This document shows positions 1-10,402 of a stretch of 43,664 nucleotides of DNA, one piece after another (positions within the stretch are counted from its first letter, which is position 1; every line of letters starts with the position of its first letter). The position numbers and the translations under genes were made by a program. Source of the stretch: Choanephora cucurbitarum (Eukaryota; Mucoromycota; Mucoromycetes; Mucorales; Choanephoraceae); contig JAIWNI010000160.1 in the NCBI GenBank assembly GCA_025331435.1, positions 1-43,664 on the forward strand, read 5' to 3'. The notes below the pieces were generated by a model. That model was given only the letters and a program-made list of their open reading frames with translations. It was not told where the DNA came from and did no database searches.

Positions 1-1420
1 GTATTTTACCTTCTGAAGGAGAGCTATTGATAGGGCCATTGGATTTCTTTTGATTGGGAGAATAACATGAGTTGGTAGATGTAGGTGATGAAGCAGCTGA
101 AGAAGAGTTGGAAGAGTGACCTGCGCTATCGTTTGGCAAAGGTGGAGGAGAAGAGGCTCTTGAGGCTGGTAATGATTTAGACTGATGATGTGAAAAGATA
201 TAGGCTGTGTTATTGCTGGGTTTGTTGACAAACATGGCATCTTTGTGAATGGTCGAGGATGGTATAGAACTAGGTAATTGTTGAATGCAAAAACGTAAAG
301 CAGAAGTTGAGGTAGATGGAGAAGAGGCAGAAGATGAAGATGAAGATAGAAATGAAGAAGAGTCTTGGAGTGTTGTCATAAAAGGTGGTGGTGGGAATGA
401 AGAAGATGTAGTGTGGTAGGGTGTATTGGGTGTTGATTGGACCAGGGAGGGGTAACTCAGACTGTGATTGCTCTCTGTAGGCTTTTGATGCATGGTATCC
501 GTTTTATTCAGCAGGCGTCCTGCTGACTCAAGTGTCTCTTTAGGAAGTGTTGTCAATAGCTTGTTGCGTAAGGTGCCTATAGGAATAGGCGGCATAGCTT
601 CTGAAGACACATAGAGCGCTGAATTCTGTCCATTGGTGTATTCAGGATAGACATTATAGCCAGATGTCATATGAAGGGGAGTGGAGACTGCAGACGTTTG
701 AGGGTAAGGGAGTGCACGGGGTGAGGTTGCATTAGAATGAATCAAGTTAATCGTAGCGTGTTCACTCTCCTCATGAAATGACTCTTGATAAGATGGAGTT
801 CTGTTGTCAGATGAAACAGGCCATGATGCATTGATAAGGGTATCCAGTTGTTGTGCTGTAGGGTTTTCTTCTGAGGGATTCAAGTACGCCTGCATATCTC
901 CTCCAAGCGATTTGAAGATATCTTCTAGTTCAATCACCTGGTCACCTGACTGATCTGATGTAAACTGCTGAAGCGTGAATTCTTTTGACGATGCCTGGTA
1001 GTTTGCTGATAATTGCTTATCGGTGTTGATGGTATTGAAGAGTATTTTACTTTTAGCGTCCTGAATCTTTTGCTCAGCTTGTTTTGTCTGTTGCACCATT
1101 AAGGTGCGTCTGTATTCTGCCTCCAGTTCTGCCTTGCTCTTTTTCTTTTTCTTGTTCTGTTGAGAGGCTTTTGGAAAGTCAAAATTGTCAGGAATTCTAA
1201 AATTGCGAAGCAGGGCAGAGGCCGACCTGTTTCGTTTACAGTCGTTGATGTTGTGAGCAAACCATAGTCGCCATGATAAATTCTCTAGTCTAGATCCATT
1301 TTCTAGTGAGTCTTTCACTTTGGTACAGACTCTCCAGGTCTTTGAAAGATCTTCTGAGGGATCACTTCCAAACGGTAGTGATTCCATATTGCCTTTTACT
1401 TTTAACACAATAGGTGCCAT
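1..1420 (-). CDS. Probable GATA-type transcription factor, N-terminal part (AreA-like N domain)
   Basis: Open reading frame from an ATG at 1420 that stays open to the left window edge (about 473 codons), so the 3' part is missing. Residues 28-56 hold the conserved fungal block found at the N terminus of AreA/GATA-type nitrogen regulators (PF08550/DUF1752 type): an aromatic residue, then RLENLSWRLWFAHN. A lysine-rich stretch, which could be a nuclear localisation signal, lies near residues 87-95. The rest is Ser/Pro/Thr/Gln-rich and low in complexity, as in transcription-factor linkers. The zinc finger (CX2CX17-18CX2C) is not in the window and would lie to the left. The edge sequence, read on the minus strand, is CAGAAG followed by GTAAAA, so an intron donor may sit at the border. 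Identification rests on the N-terminal block; another DUF1752 protein without a GATA finger is possible. Confidence 0.65.
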   Translation of the reverse strand, partial: MAPIVLKVKGNMESLPFGSDPSEDLSKTWRVCTKVKDSLENGSRLENLSWRLWFAHNINDCKRNRSASALLRNFRIPDNFDFPKASQQNKKKKKSKAELEAEYRRTLMVQQTKQAEQKIQDAKSKILFNTINTDKQLSANYQASSKEFTLQQFTSDQSGDQVIELEDIFKSLGGDMQAYLNPSEENPTAQQLDTLINASWPVSSDNRTPSYQESFHEESEHATINLIHSNATSPRALPYPQTSAVSTPLHMTSGYNVYPEYTNGQNSALYVSSEAMPPIPIGTLRNKLLTTLPKETLESAGRLLNKTDTMHQKPTESNHSLSYPSLVQSTPNTPYHTTSSSFPPPPFMTTLQDSSSFLSSSSSSASSPSTSTSALRFCIQQLPSSIPSSTIHKDAMFVNKPSNNTAYIFSHHQSKSLPASRASSPPPLPNDSAGHSSNSSSAASSPTSTNSCYSPNQKKSNGPINSSPSEGKI

Positions 1421-2546
1421 CGTCAAAGAAAAAAAAAAGGGCGGGAGTTTTTTTTTTTTTTGGTGTGTTGCTTAATAGGAAAAAATCCCTCTTTCTTTAC
1501 AACAAGAAAGCAATATATTTTAAAAAAGGGAAGAAAATAAGAAAAAAAAAACGATAAAAAAAAAAGCGAGAAGTCTCGGAGAAACAATCGAACGCAAGGG
1601 GAAACTACAAAATATGTTGAATCTAAACAGCTTCCTTGACGATGCAAACTCCCAATCAATTTGTATGGTATTATCGCCAACCAATACAGAAAGCCCTCAT
1701 GTGACAAAGTGGCTACTTTATGTCGTACAACCTCCCCCCTCTCTTCTATGTATGCATTTTTCTGTAGTCTGGTAAAAAGCGGCAAAAAAAAAGTTTGATT
1801 TTTGCCCTTTTCTTTTTTTTTTTTTGCCCATTTTCTCTTTCTTTTCCTTTTCCCCCTTTTTTCTCACTTTCCCCCCCTGGTTTATGGCTTCATTTGAATC
1901 CAAACAAGCTTTTCACTTTCTACTTTATAGTTCTAAAATGTAAAGTCGCTTCTTTATTTCATTTTTCTGCTCAGATGAGCGGAAATGAAATCGCTTAAAG
2001 GTTTTAGTGCCATGTTAAAATTAGTTACAGAGATACATTGGGCATAGAAACGATGCATCGTAATATTCAAGTAACAAGTGTTTGTTGGGTTATTTCATTC
2101 TTTAAGCATAACTTCCCTTTATGTTATCGGTAGTTTATTGCCATAGTCACTCTGTATTAAGCAATATCACCAAAAGATAAAAAAAAAAAAGTGGGTACAA
2201 GTAAGCTTATTTTAGTTTATTTGTACTCTATTTTTGATACAACTATCTAGTTTCAAAGCGTAGATATATACAACACTTTAAATAATAACCTATTCTAGTT
2301 TAAAAAAAAAAGAAAGAAAAAAGGACACTAAGTTTCTATCTTATTTAAAGTTTCTCTCTCTCCCCCTTTTTTCTTGTTTTCTGCAATATATCAAAAAAGG
2401 AGTCTAAAAAGAGTAAAGGAGAGAGTGCATTGCATGAAACAAATAGATAGCTGCTTAAAACTGAAAACATATAAGAAAGATAAAGTTTGGAGAAATGTAA
2501 AATTAAGCGCACGGTCAAAATAAGGGATGCAATGTATGATTTCTAT
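1421..2546. other. Intergenic: promoter of the GATA-like gene and 3' flank of the kinase-like gene
   Basis: No convincing coding sequence. The part next to the GATA-like start (1421-1900) is full of poly-A, poly-T and CT-rich tracts typical of promoters and 5' leaders in this genome. The part nearer 2546 is plain A+T-rich sequence. The ORFs here of 60-120 codons are low-complexity Phe/Lys translations of these tracts and are not proposed as genes. Confidence 0.5.
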
Positions 2547-3593
2547 TTATTTGGGAATGTTCTTGTATGAGCTGTTGACAGATTGTGCTAAAATGTTGGC
2601 TGCCTTGGGATTGACAGTCTCTTTCTTTTCTTCCTTTGAGCGTGACTCGAGATGCTCTTCAATACGGTTTGTCAACACTTGAAGGGCAATTGTGTTCTCT
2701 ACACCTCGAGGAATGACAATATCAGCCGTCTTCTTGGACTATAAAATAGATGAGTATGAACAAAATCAACTAAAAAACAGAAACTTACCGGTAAGACAAA
2801 CTCTTCATACATAGGCTTCACTTTCTCAACATATTCTACAAGAAGCTCTTTGATGGTCAATGTGTGGCCATTTCTAATTTTGGTCTTGCGGACTCTTCTG
2901 GTCAGGCGTTCATCGCTATCTTGGTCAATAAATACTCTCATGAACATCAGATCACGAAGCTCCTTTTGGTACAAGACAAGCGTGCCTTCAACAATGATCA
3001 GGTCAACAGGATCAATCATCTTGGTTCCCTTTCTGTTTTAAAGAACATAAATCATCCACAATTCATCCGTGCTTACTTGTCAACTACCTTGCATGTTTAG
3101 AAGCATCCCATTCAGGCACAGGAGTTGCTTTGCCGGACAAGAGAGAGCGAATGGTCTCATTTAACAAGTCAAAGTCAAAGGCATCTATGAGTTGATCAGT
3201 CATTTGCTCTTTGTTTATTTAGGGGAGAAACTTACTGGGATGATCCGAAAAGAATTCACCAGCCTCATATTTAATTCGTTCTTCAGGTGTCAATTCACGA
3301 TAGAACTGAGTGAGACTGATAAGGGCAACTTTGGTGGCATACTTTTGGTTTAAGCGAGAGGTAATCATGTCACAAAAAGCTTTCTGGCTATTCAGTTAAT
3401 AAAAAAAACATAATTTCTTCTTCTTTTTCTTTACCTTTCCCGAGTCAGCACCACCAGCAACAGCAATAGCCATAGGTGTCTTGATCGAAACCTTAAAATA
3501 ACTTCATAAAATCTAGGTCAGCCAATAACAAGAAAGTAATCATGATATCCTGACTTACTTGGGATCAGCGTATTTAGTAGGGTCAATGGACAT
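2547..3593 (-). CDS. Uridine/cytidine-kinase-like P-loop protein with altered active site
   Basis: Six exons: 3593-3559, 3501-3435, 3383-3236, 3184-3088, 3032-2789 and 2738-2547, giving 260 residues, the usual size of uridine-cytidine kinase cores. All introns are GT-AG and frame is kept. The family is clear from the segments DHPNAFDFDLL (81-91), DPVDLIIVEGTLVLY, ERLTRRVRK and KKTADIVIPRG. Canonical enzymes phosphorylate uridine and cytidine to UMP and CMP in the pyrimidine salvage pathway. Here the P-loop reads AGGADSGKK (27-35), with Lys35 where Ser/Thr binds Mg-ATP, and SLTQFYRELT (57-66) has Thr59 where the family has its catalytic Asp (DSFY). The uridine-site Tyr is Trp109. His114 and Arg116 remain. 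It may be a pseudokinase or have changed specificity. It is divergent from the Whi3-like gene. Confidence 0.85.
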
Positions 3594-4031
3594 GATAGAT
3601 TAAAGATATACAAGAAAGAATAGAATACAAGCTTTTTTTTTTTTTTCGTTTGTATTTCAGGCCAATTGTGACGTTTATCTGGTTCGACCAATTGGAATGA
3701 AGATTTTTCTCGATTTGACTGAATGAACAAATTGCATTCTCTTCTCTATTTGCATTTTTGGGAAGGCTTGTTTAAACTTTTTTTTTTTTCGCTTTCTCTT
3801 ATTTTTTCTTCTTTCTTTTTCTCTTTTTTGTGCACCTTTAGAATTACCTTCTTCTCTTCTTTTTTTTTTTTCTTTATTTTGTACTTTCTTAGAAGCAGCT
3901 GTTTTTTTTCTAATTCAAGTAATTTAATTTGAGGAAAAAAAAAAAGAGCAAAGAAAACAAGACAAACAAAAGGAAATAAAAATAGATTCCTAAAGAGAGA
4001 GAGAGAAGAAACCATTTTTATAAAGACGGCT
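3594..4031. promoter_or_regulatory. Divergent promoter between the kinase-like and Whi3-like genes
   Basis: The two start codons lie 438 bases apart and point away from each other, so this segment must serve both. It contains two CCAAT sequences (3662-3666 and 3688-3692, the second inside the palindrome CCAATTGG), a TGACGT at 3668-3673, and long T-rich then AG-rich tracts (3780-3940 and 3935-4010). Use of these motifs is inferred from known fungal promoters, not shown. Confidence 0.5.
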
Positions 4032-5514
4032 ATGATCAGTGAACCAACACCTTTCGGCCATCCTTTCAGCTTTAACGATATTCAGAGAGTTCATCCTCTT
4101 TCGGCTTCCCCTGGTACTTCTGCCTTCCTACGTGCTACCTCCCCTGTACAACCGACAGTGACAACGAACAATGCAGATGATGTTACAACTATCTTTGTAG
4201 TCGGTTTTCCCGAGGATATGGGTGAAAGAGAGTTTCAGAACATGTTTACCTTTTGTCAAGGTTTTGAAGCAGCTTCTTTAAAATGGCACTGTAAGGACCA
4301 AGAGGACGATGGTATTCCATCCAATGGTGGCAAGAAACAAATGGTAAGCTCTATTAAAGCACATGGAAAAAAAACAACTGATTTGTTCTCTCTAGATTGG
4401 TTTTGCTCGATTTCGTACTCGCTTAGAAGCACTTGAAGCTATTGATGTCTTGAGTGGCAAAAAAATAGACCAAGATAAAGGCACTGTTCTGAAAGCAGAA
4501 ATGGCAAAGAAGAATCTGCATATTAAGCGAGGTTCAGCGACTCAGACGACTTCCACATCCTCTTCTACCAGTACCTCTACTGCAGCTATTGCTGGACTAC
4601 CTGTGTCTACTGCAAGCCCTACAGCAACAGCTTCCACAGGCATTCTACCTGAATCAACTTCATTGAAAGGCATGCAACGTGTGTACGATTCATTCTCACC
4701 ATTACCAAGTGATTTGTTGTCACCTCAAGACTACAAGAACGATACATTTATTGACTCCATCATCTCACCTACCACTTCCTTCAATGATTCCCTCTTTGGC
4801 ATGCGCTCACAATCGATCGATCATGACTTGGGATTCGTATCACCTCGTGCATTTGGCTTAAGCCATTCTCTTCAACAACCACAAAGACAGCATCAGCATA
4901 ACATTCAATCGCATCCATTACAACAGCATCCACCTCAACAACAACAACAGAATCGTTTACCTCAACTTATGAATGAAGATGAAAACGACGCATATCATTA
5001 CCTTTCAAAATCCTCACCTGTTCCTAACGACACCCGACTTGACTCCATGTTAGAGCAAGATATGCGTTTGGGATCCCTCTCTCTCTTGACCAACAACCTA
5101 GAGTTGCGTTCACCTAGCATTTCCTCACCCATTCAACGTCTACCCAACCCCGCTGATCAAAACCCCCCTTGCAACACACTCTATGTTGGCAATCTGCCTC
5201 CCAATACATCTGAGGATGAGCTCCGTCAGGTTTTCTCAGTCTGCAAAGGGTATCGCCGTATGTGCTTCCGTACTAAGCCTCAGGGTCCAATGTGTTTTGT
5301 GGAATTTGAAGACATTGTGTTTGCCAGTCAAGCCCTGAATGAGTTACAAGGACACAACTTGACAAACTCTATTAAGGGTGGCATTCGTCTCTCTTACAGC
5401 AAAAATCCATTGTTTATCAAACCCAACAAGGAAAACGGCTTGATGAGCTTTAAGCAGATGGGGAACGTACTGATGTCTGATCGAAGAGACTTTATGTTTG
5501 ACCCTCAACTTTAA
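4032..5514 (+). CDS. Whi3-like RNA-binding protein with two RRM domains
   Basis: Two exons, 4032-4343 and 4396-5514, joined over a 52-base GTAAGC...TAG intron, give 476 residues. RRM1 covers about residues 51-155, starting with [17 protein letters not shown]; the intron falls inside it, just before IGFARFRT. A Ser/Thr- and Gln-rich linker follows, with a His/Gln-rich run near 262-292. RRM2 (about 360-440) carries RNP2 LYVGNL and RNP1-like [10 protein letters not shown], ending in [12 protein letters not shown]. This C-terminal RRM is very close to that of yeast Whi3 and the related fungal Nrd1/Cpo/RBPMS class, cytoplasmic proteins that bind mRNAs and, for Whi3, restrain G1 cyclin messages and form Q-rich assemblies. 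Function here is inferred from the family. The start ATG follows an AG-rich leader. Confidence 0.85.
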
Positions 5515-5624
5515 GTTTCCAACTTTCTCTTCCCTGAAAACCTGTTTTCTTGCACCATTTCTCTTCATATTATTTTCATAGACACTTGTTTTTTTGTTAT
5601 TTAAAGCATATATACGTATATACA

Positions 5625-5632
5625 TGTATATA
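5625..5632 (+). promoter_or_regulatory. Possible Puf-protein element in the Whi3-like 3' UTR
   Basis: TGTATATA matches the UGUANAUA consensus bound by fungal Puf3-type proteins and lies 111 bases past the stop codon. The surrounding sequence is TA-rich, so chance occurrence is quite possible. Confidence 0.2.
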
Positions 5633-6736
5633 TTTTACTCTGCCTTTCTACATTCAATCACACATTCACACACCTAATTCCCTTTCACACAAAAAAAAAC
5701 GCACACACACTCTTATACAAAAAAAATCATTTATTATATATATATATACACTCACACTCACACACTCAATTCAACTAGCATTTACAAAGCATGCAAAACA
5801 TTTAATACATAGTATAAGAAATAAACATTCTTCAATACAAAACACTATAAGGCCTTTCTACCCCCCTGCTTTTGTTTATTTATTTATCTGAAATTTTAAA
5901 CTTGCGTCTGACACTCATTTGCTTGTAGCATAATATGTCAAATGCAATTGTATCTCATGAGTTTATAGCACTAATAGTAAATATAAAAAGATTGTGTCTT
6001 TAGAGCTAGTTAATACAGAATCTGTTGTGTTTATGCAAATCAAAAGTAACACTAAGTAGCATGAACCAAAATCAAGCTCAATATGAGATCAATTCACCAA
6101 CCAGATTTGGGTAGCTCAAACAGTAAAGAGTATGCAAGTGAAAGCAAGAGAGAGAGAAAAAAAAAGAAGCAGGAGAAGGAAAGGTAGTAAAAGCAACGTA
6201 TCTACTTGTCAATATACTTGAAGAAATGGCCTTCTTGTTACTATTTGACTTCAACCATACCTGTCTTGAATAAGATCAATATGCAGCTACAGCTCTTGCG
6301 TATCTGATTTCTTTTCATATTGTCATGTGTTTCTCCGAAATATTCATAGTTAGTTGTCTATGTGAAAAATAGGACTGAATCCATGATGCTTGTTGAGCAA
6401 ATTGACCAAACGATACTAAAGAAGCAACCACGTCTCGAAGGAAACAAAAGTGGATAGAGACCTTTGAATTCTTCATTGAAAGAAGTACCTGAGTTAGGCC
6501 TCATACTGAGATGTGCTTATCTTGTCGTTGAGGAATCAAGATTTTTTTTTCCTGCTTATTTCTTTTGAACACTTCAGTTTTAGACTGGCTACTTTCAAGT
6601 TACCAGTTTCCATATTATACTTGCGTGACTAATACTCTGAGCTTATTACACATGCTTGAAAAATCTCACATTTATTACTGAGTTAAGCACTAACACATTT
6701 GTATTATTTCTCATGATGATGTAGATGACATATTTA

Positions 6737-6747
6737 GGGGGGGGGGG
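6737..6747. repeat. Run of 11 G
   Basis: An uninterrupted G11 tract in otherwise A+T-rich intergenic DNA. Similar tracts of 10 G (43295-43304) and 9 G (43586-43594) lie near the right end of the window. Function unknown; sequencing length error is possible. Confidence 0.9.
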
Positions 6748-9700
6748 CTCAATAACACTACATGAAATTTTCTACATCTGTGGAGTTTTACCTTTACTCA
6801 GTAAAAGTCTACTTTGAGTTTTTCGAGACATGTAGAAGAAAGATGCTCTATACGGGGTTTTATGATTCCTCAACTTGCATAACATATATGAAGAGAAGAT
6901 AGAACCGAAAAATACACAAAAATAAGGTCCTGAGTTTGATGATAGCCAAGTTTTTGGATCTACACTAGAGGAGCTATTATCAAAATCTCAGTGGGACATT
7001 TATGATAATAGTGTTGTGAGAGCAACTGTGTAAGGCAACTATTGAGCAACATAAAAACAAATGAGCTGAAGACAATATGATTAGTTGATTGAGGTAGGCT
7101 TTTGATCTATTTTATTCCAAGCACTTTCGCACCGTTTTGCTCTTACATTTGAGACATATGAGATTTTTGCAGTTGGAACTACACCTCTTTCTATTGCACA
7201 GAACATCACCACGTTCTTTGCATGCTATTCTCTTTCAAGTTATAAGATACCTAAATAAGGAGAGTAGAGTGCGGCGATGATGTTTTATCTGTCTCGAGCT
7301 TGTAAGCTAAATGCTCAATGGATATGAGACATGGCCTAGCTATATAGTCTTCAAAACCCTGAGCGATGGCGACTACGATACTTTGTCAAAAACAGAACGT
7401 CCTGAATTAGAGAACTTGAAGGGTTCAAACAAAAGAAAAAGAGACTGCAGCACTAGTAGAATTATAGCATAAGAGCAAATCTTTGGCTTGACTCTTTCCC
7501 GACCCCAAGTGTAATTATACTTCAATTTCGTTTTCCAGACTTCTTCATTCTCTATTAGCGCTCCTGAAACCAGCTTCTTGTTGTTTTCATTCCAAAAGAA
7601 GCCTATCACTAAATTTTTGAGTGAATTCTTTGCAAAACTATGCTGCCTATAAGACTTTATTTATCAAATGAAACGAGAATTATAGAGTCTAAGAAGATTG
7701 ACAACTGCTTTTGATGTTTTTTGTCAACGACCAAGGATAGCAAAAGAAAGGTTTGACAAAACTCCACTGCCTTCATTGGTTATGTCAGGAAAGTCCCCTC
7801 TCAAAGTGTAAAAGAAATGAAAGTTTAGGGCAAAAAGAGGTGACATTCTCTCGAGGTGTACATTTCGTAAAGATTAGAAGCAAAGCATTTCTATGTCACA
7901 CTTACTTCAAGATGGCTCTCTTTTTTTCTTTTTCCTTTTTGCAAAGTCCAACCTTTGAGCAAAAAGCTAAAAGTTGATTTTCTAATCTACCAAGATAGAT
8001 TGACATGAATGATTTTAATTTCCAAGGCTCATTGTTTGGTAGGTCTTGAAGCTAGTATTTTTTGATTTTTCGCTTCTAGCTTATTCTCTTGGTTCACTTT
8101 CAAGCTTTGTCATTCAGAAAAATCCCTACTTTCATCTGAATGCATCCTTAACAACAGTTGGGGGTGATGCTACCGTTTAGGGGGTCTTCTTATCCTATAC
8201 CACTCGCTAATTAAACAAACTATTCATAGCCAACAAGTGCCAATACCAGTAAATCTTTGCTCGTATCCAAATTCATATTTCCTTAACTTGTAACAGCGCC
8301 TAATCGCCTTAAATTTATTTGAATGTAAGCGCAAGTTGAAAGTAACTCGAAGCTTGGGCCATCCAAACGTTTTTGTTATTTTTAAATATAAAGTTTAATT
8401 TGTTATCGTTACTGCTCGAAAAAGAAATATTGCCACAATGTCTTTTCAATTCTGCCAACGTAAATAAAACTTTATGCGAATGATTGGCATGGTTGCTTTA
8501 AAAGAGCTTTCCATGGTCACCTCGATAATCTGCCTATCAATATTTTTTGAAAGATTCAAGTTCTAGGCACTACTCTATTCATGCTAAAATAAAGTGCCCC
8601 TTTGTCGCGAAATTGAGGCGAACAATGAAAGTAGCACCAACTTGAGTTTATGAGCTACTCCTCATGCTTGTATCGGAAGACTATTTTGATCATTGCTGGA
8701 AAGGCTTCTTGAGTCTGTATACCTACAGGATTTGTTCTTCGTTTTCTTGATACGCTTTTCAGCTAAGATCCAGTTCCATTTTAGTATGACTGTGTATCTG
8801 TTGTATTTCATAAACAAAGCTTATTCTTTCCGTACATAGCGCACTGAAAAGTGAATCCATTCACAACTATCTAGACTAAATGAATTCTTGAAACTGAATG
8901 GAACCTAAAAGAAAGAATTTTTCTTTATTGTTGTGATAAGTATGTCGCCATTTTGAAATCATCACTTTGTTGCTGAAACATTATTATGATGCTACAAGGT
9001 CTAGGCAAAAATTACATTTCTCTTTGTATCACTTTGTCAGTAGCCTTAAGAGAATTGTTTTGCTTTTTGAAACAGTTTGAACAATCAAAGAGCTTATTTT
9101 TTTTTTGCTAGCTATTGTATTGTCAACGATATAACCTTTTCCTCATATCAGTTCCAACTATCTACCCTTCAAACAGCTTTGCTTTTTAATTAGAAACTAA
9201 AGCCTATTTTTACTATTATTTGTATGCGTAGAGTTTTGATATCCCTTTTATTTTTTTGTTTTGATTTTGATTTTCATTGTTGATAACAAGAATTGAGATT
9301 CATCTTTTAGACTTAAAGTCAAGGTGATTAGATTTACAAGAGAATTACCTTAGAGAAAAAAAAAAGAGATCTCAGCCAAATAGAAATAATCCTTATCTAA
9401 TTTCTTGTTTTGATAGTTATAGACATTAACTTGGTTTGCCCTGAAGTAAGTCCCTCCAGGCCGTTTCGTTGGTTGATCTGATGACTTCATTTTGCGCTTT
9501 TTTTTTCTTATGTTTCGCAAGATATTGGGTCCGTAAATCTTGTGTTTGAAAGCACAACACTATTTTCTTTCAACATTTTATTTCGGATGTGACACTCTGC
9601 TAAAACAAGCCGACAGTTGTTTATCATTGAAAGTACGACTTTTTCTCCTTTCTTTTTGGTTTATTACTGTGTAGTATGGTTACTGAAACAGAAAGGGGAC

Positions 9701-10329
9701 CAAAAGTATGATATAATCCATACAACTCCGATGATTATTAATTTTTATGCTTCTCTTTAAAGAAGCACATTTTGAACAAGGCCAGTAGAAAAAAAAAGAA
9801 ATGCTATCCGAAGCAAATGGAATCATTATGTGAAAATGCACATGTGTAATCATAAACGTATGGTCACACAGTCTGTCTTTTATTTGAGATGTATATCTGT
9901 CTCCGCTAAATATATTTATTACAAACAAAAAGGGTTTACTATAAATGTCTTTTCCAAGGCTTTTAAGCTACTGATAAATAAAAGATGTGTCAAACAATAA
10001 ACGCCTGTTTTCTTGAGCAAAAAGAACTCGGACAAAAACATGAGGAGCCTCCTTTCCTTTTCTTTGTTCTCTTTTATGGCGGAAGACATGCCATTTAATA
10101 ATTGATGCCACATTGCGTTCGGAACTTGTCATAGATTTGCTTCCGTGAAAAATGATCTAAGTTGGCTCGTTCATATGCAAAAAAATGAGAGGCACTTATG
10201 TTATCATAGTGTCTCGAACACGAGACTTCCTTTTTATCATACATTACATTGAACACAGAGTGCAAAAGGTCAAAGCCAAAGAAGAAAATACGTATAACTC
10301 TAACAGATTGTTTCACAGACAAAATTTGA

Positions 10330-10337
10330 TATAAAAG
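10330..10337 (+). promoter_or_regulatory. TATA box of the WWE-like gene
   Basis: TATAAAAG lies 66 bases before the ATG at 10403 and is followed by T/C-rich leader sequence, a normal layout for a fungal core promoter. Confidence 0.45.
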
Positions 10338-10402
10338 AATCTTTTTTTTTCTCAGTTACTTACTTTTCTTTTTATCTCAACTTTTCTTTTTACTTCATTG
10401 TC

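Larger units (their letters stand above)
5515..10402. other. 4.9 kb gene-poor block
   Basis: The first 400 bases are the likely 3' UTR and downstream flank of the Whi3-like gene, with CA and TA microsatellites (about 5645-5765) and the palindrome TATATACGTATATA (5609-5622). From about 5900 to 10300 I see no frame supported by length, splice signals or protein similarity. The longest ORFs are about 60-80 codons on both strands, no more than expected by chance in A+T-rich DNA. No tRNA B-box, terminal repeats or transposase motif was recognised. A run of 11 G lies at 6737-6747. The right end contains the promoter of the gene at 10403. Confidence 0.45.

Noticed and set aside
1423..1998. Overlapping ORFs of 61-120 codons rich in Phe and Lys
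   Set aside because: They are translations of poly-T/poly-A promoter tracts in several frames at once.
5700..5765. CA/TA repeat tract considered as a CRISPR-like or satellite array
   Set aside because: It is a simple microsatellite without unit-spacer structure.
7373..7609. 78-codon minus-strand frame
   Set aside because: Length is within chance for A+T-rich DNA, and no motif or splice signals extend it.
8240..8410. 56-codon minus-strand frame rich in Arg/Lys/Tyr considered as a retroelement remnant
   Set aside because: No ATG and no recognisable reverse-transcriptase motif. Frames of this length are expected by chance in a gap of this size.
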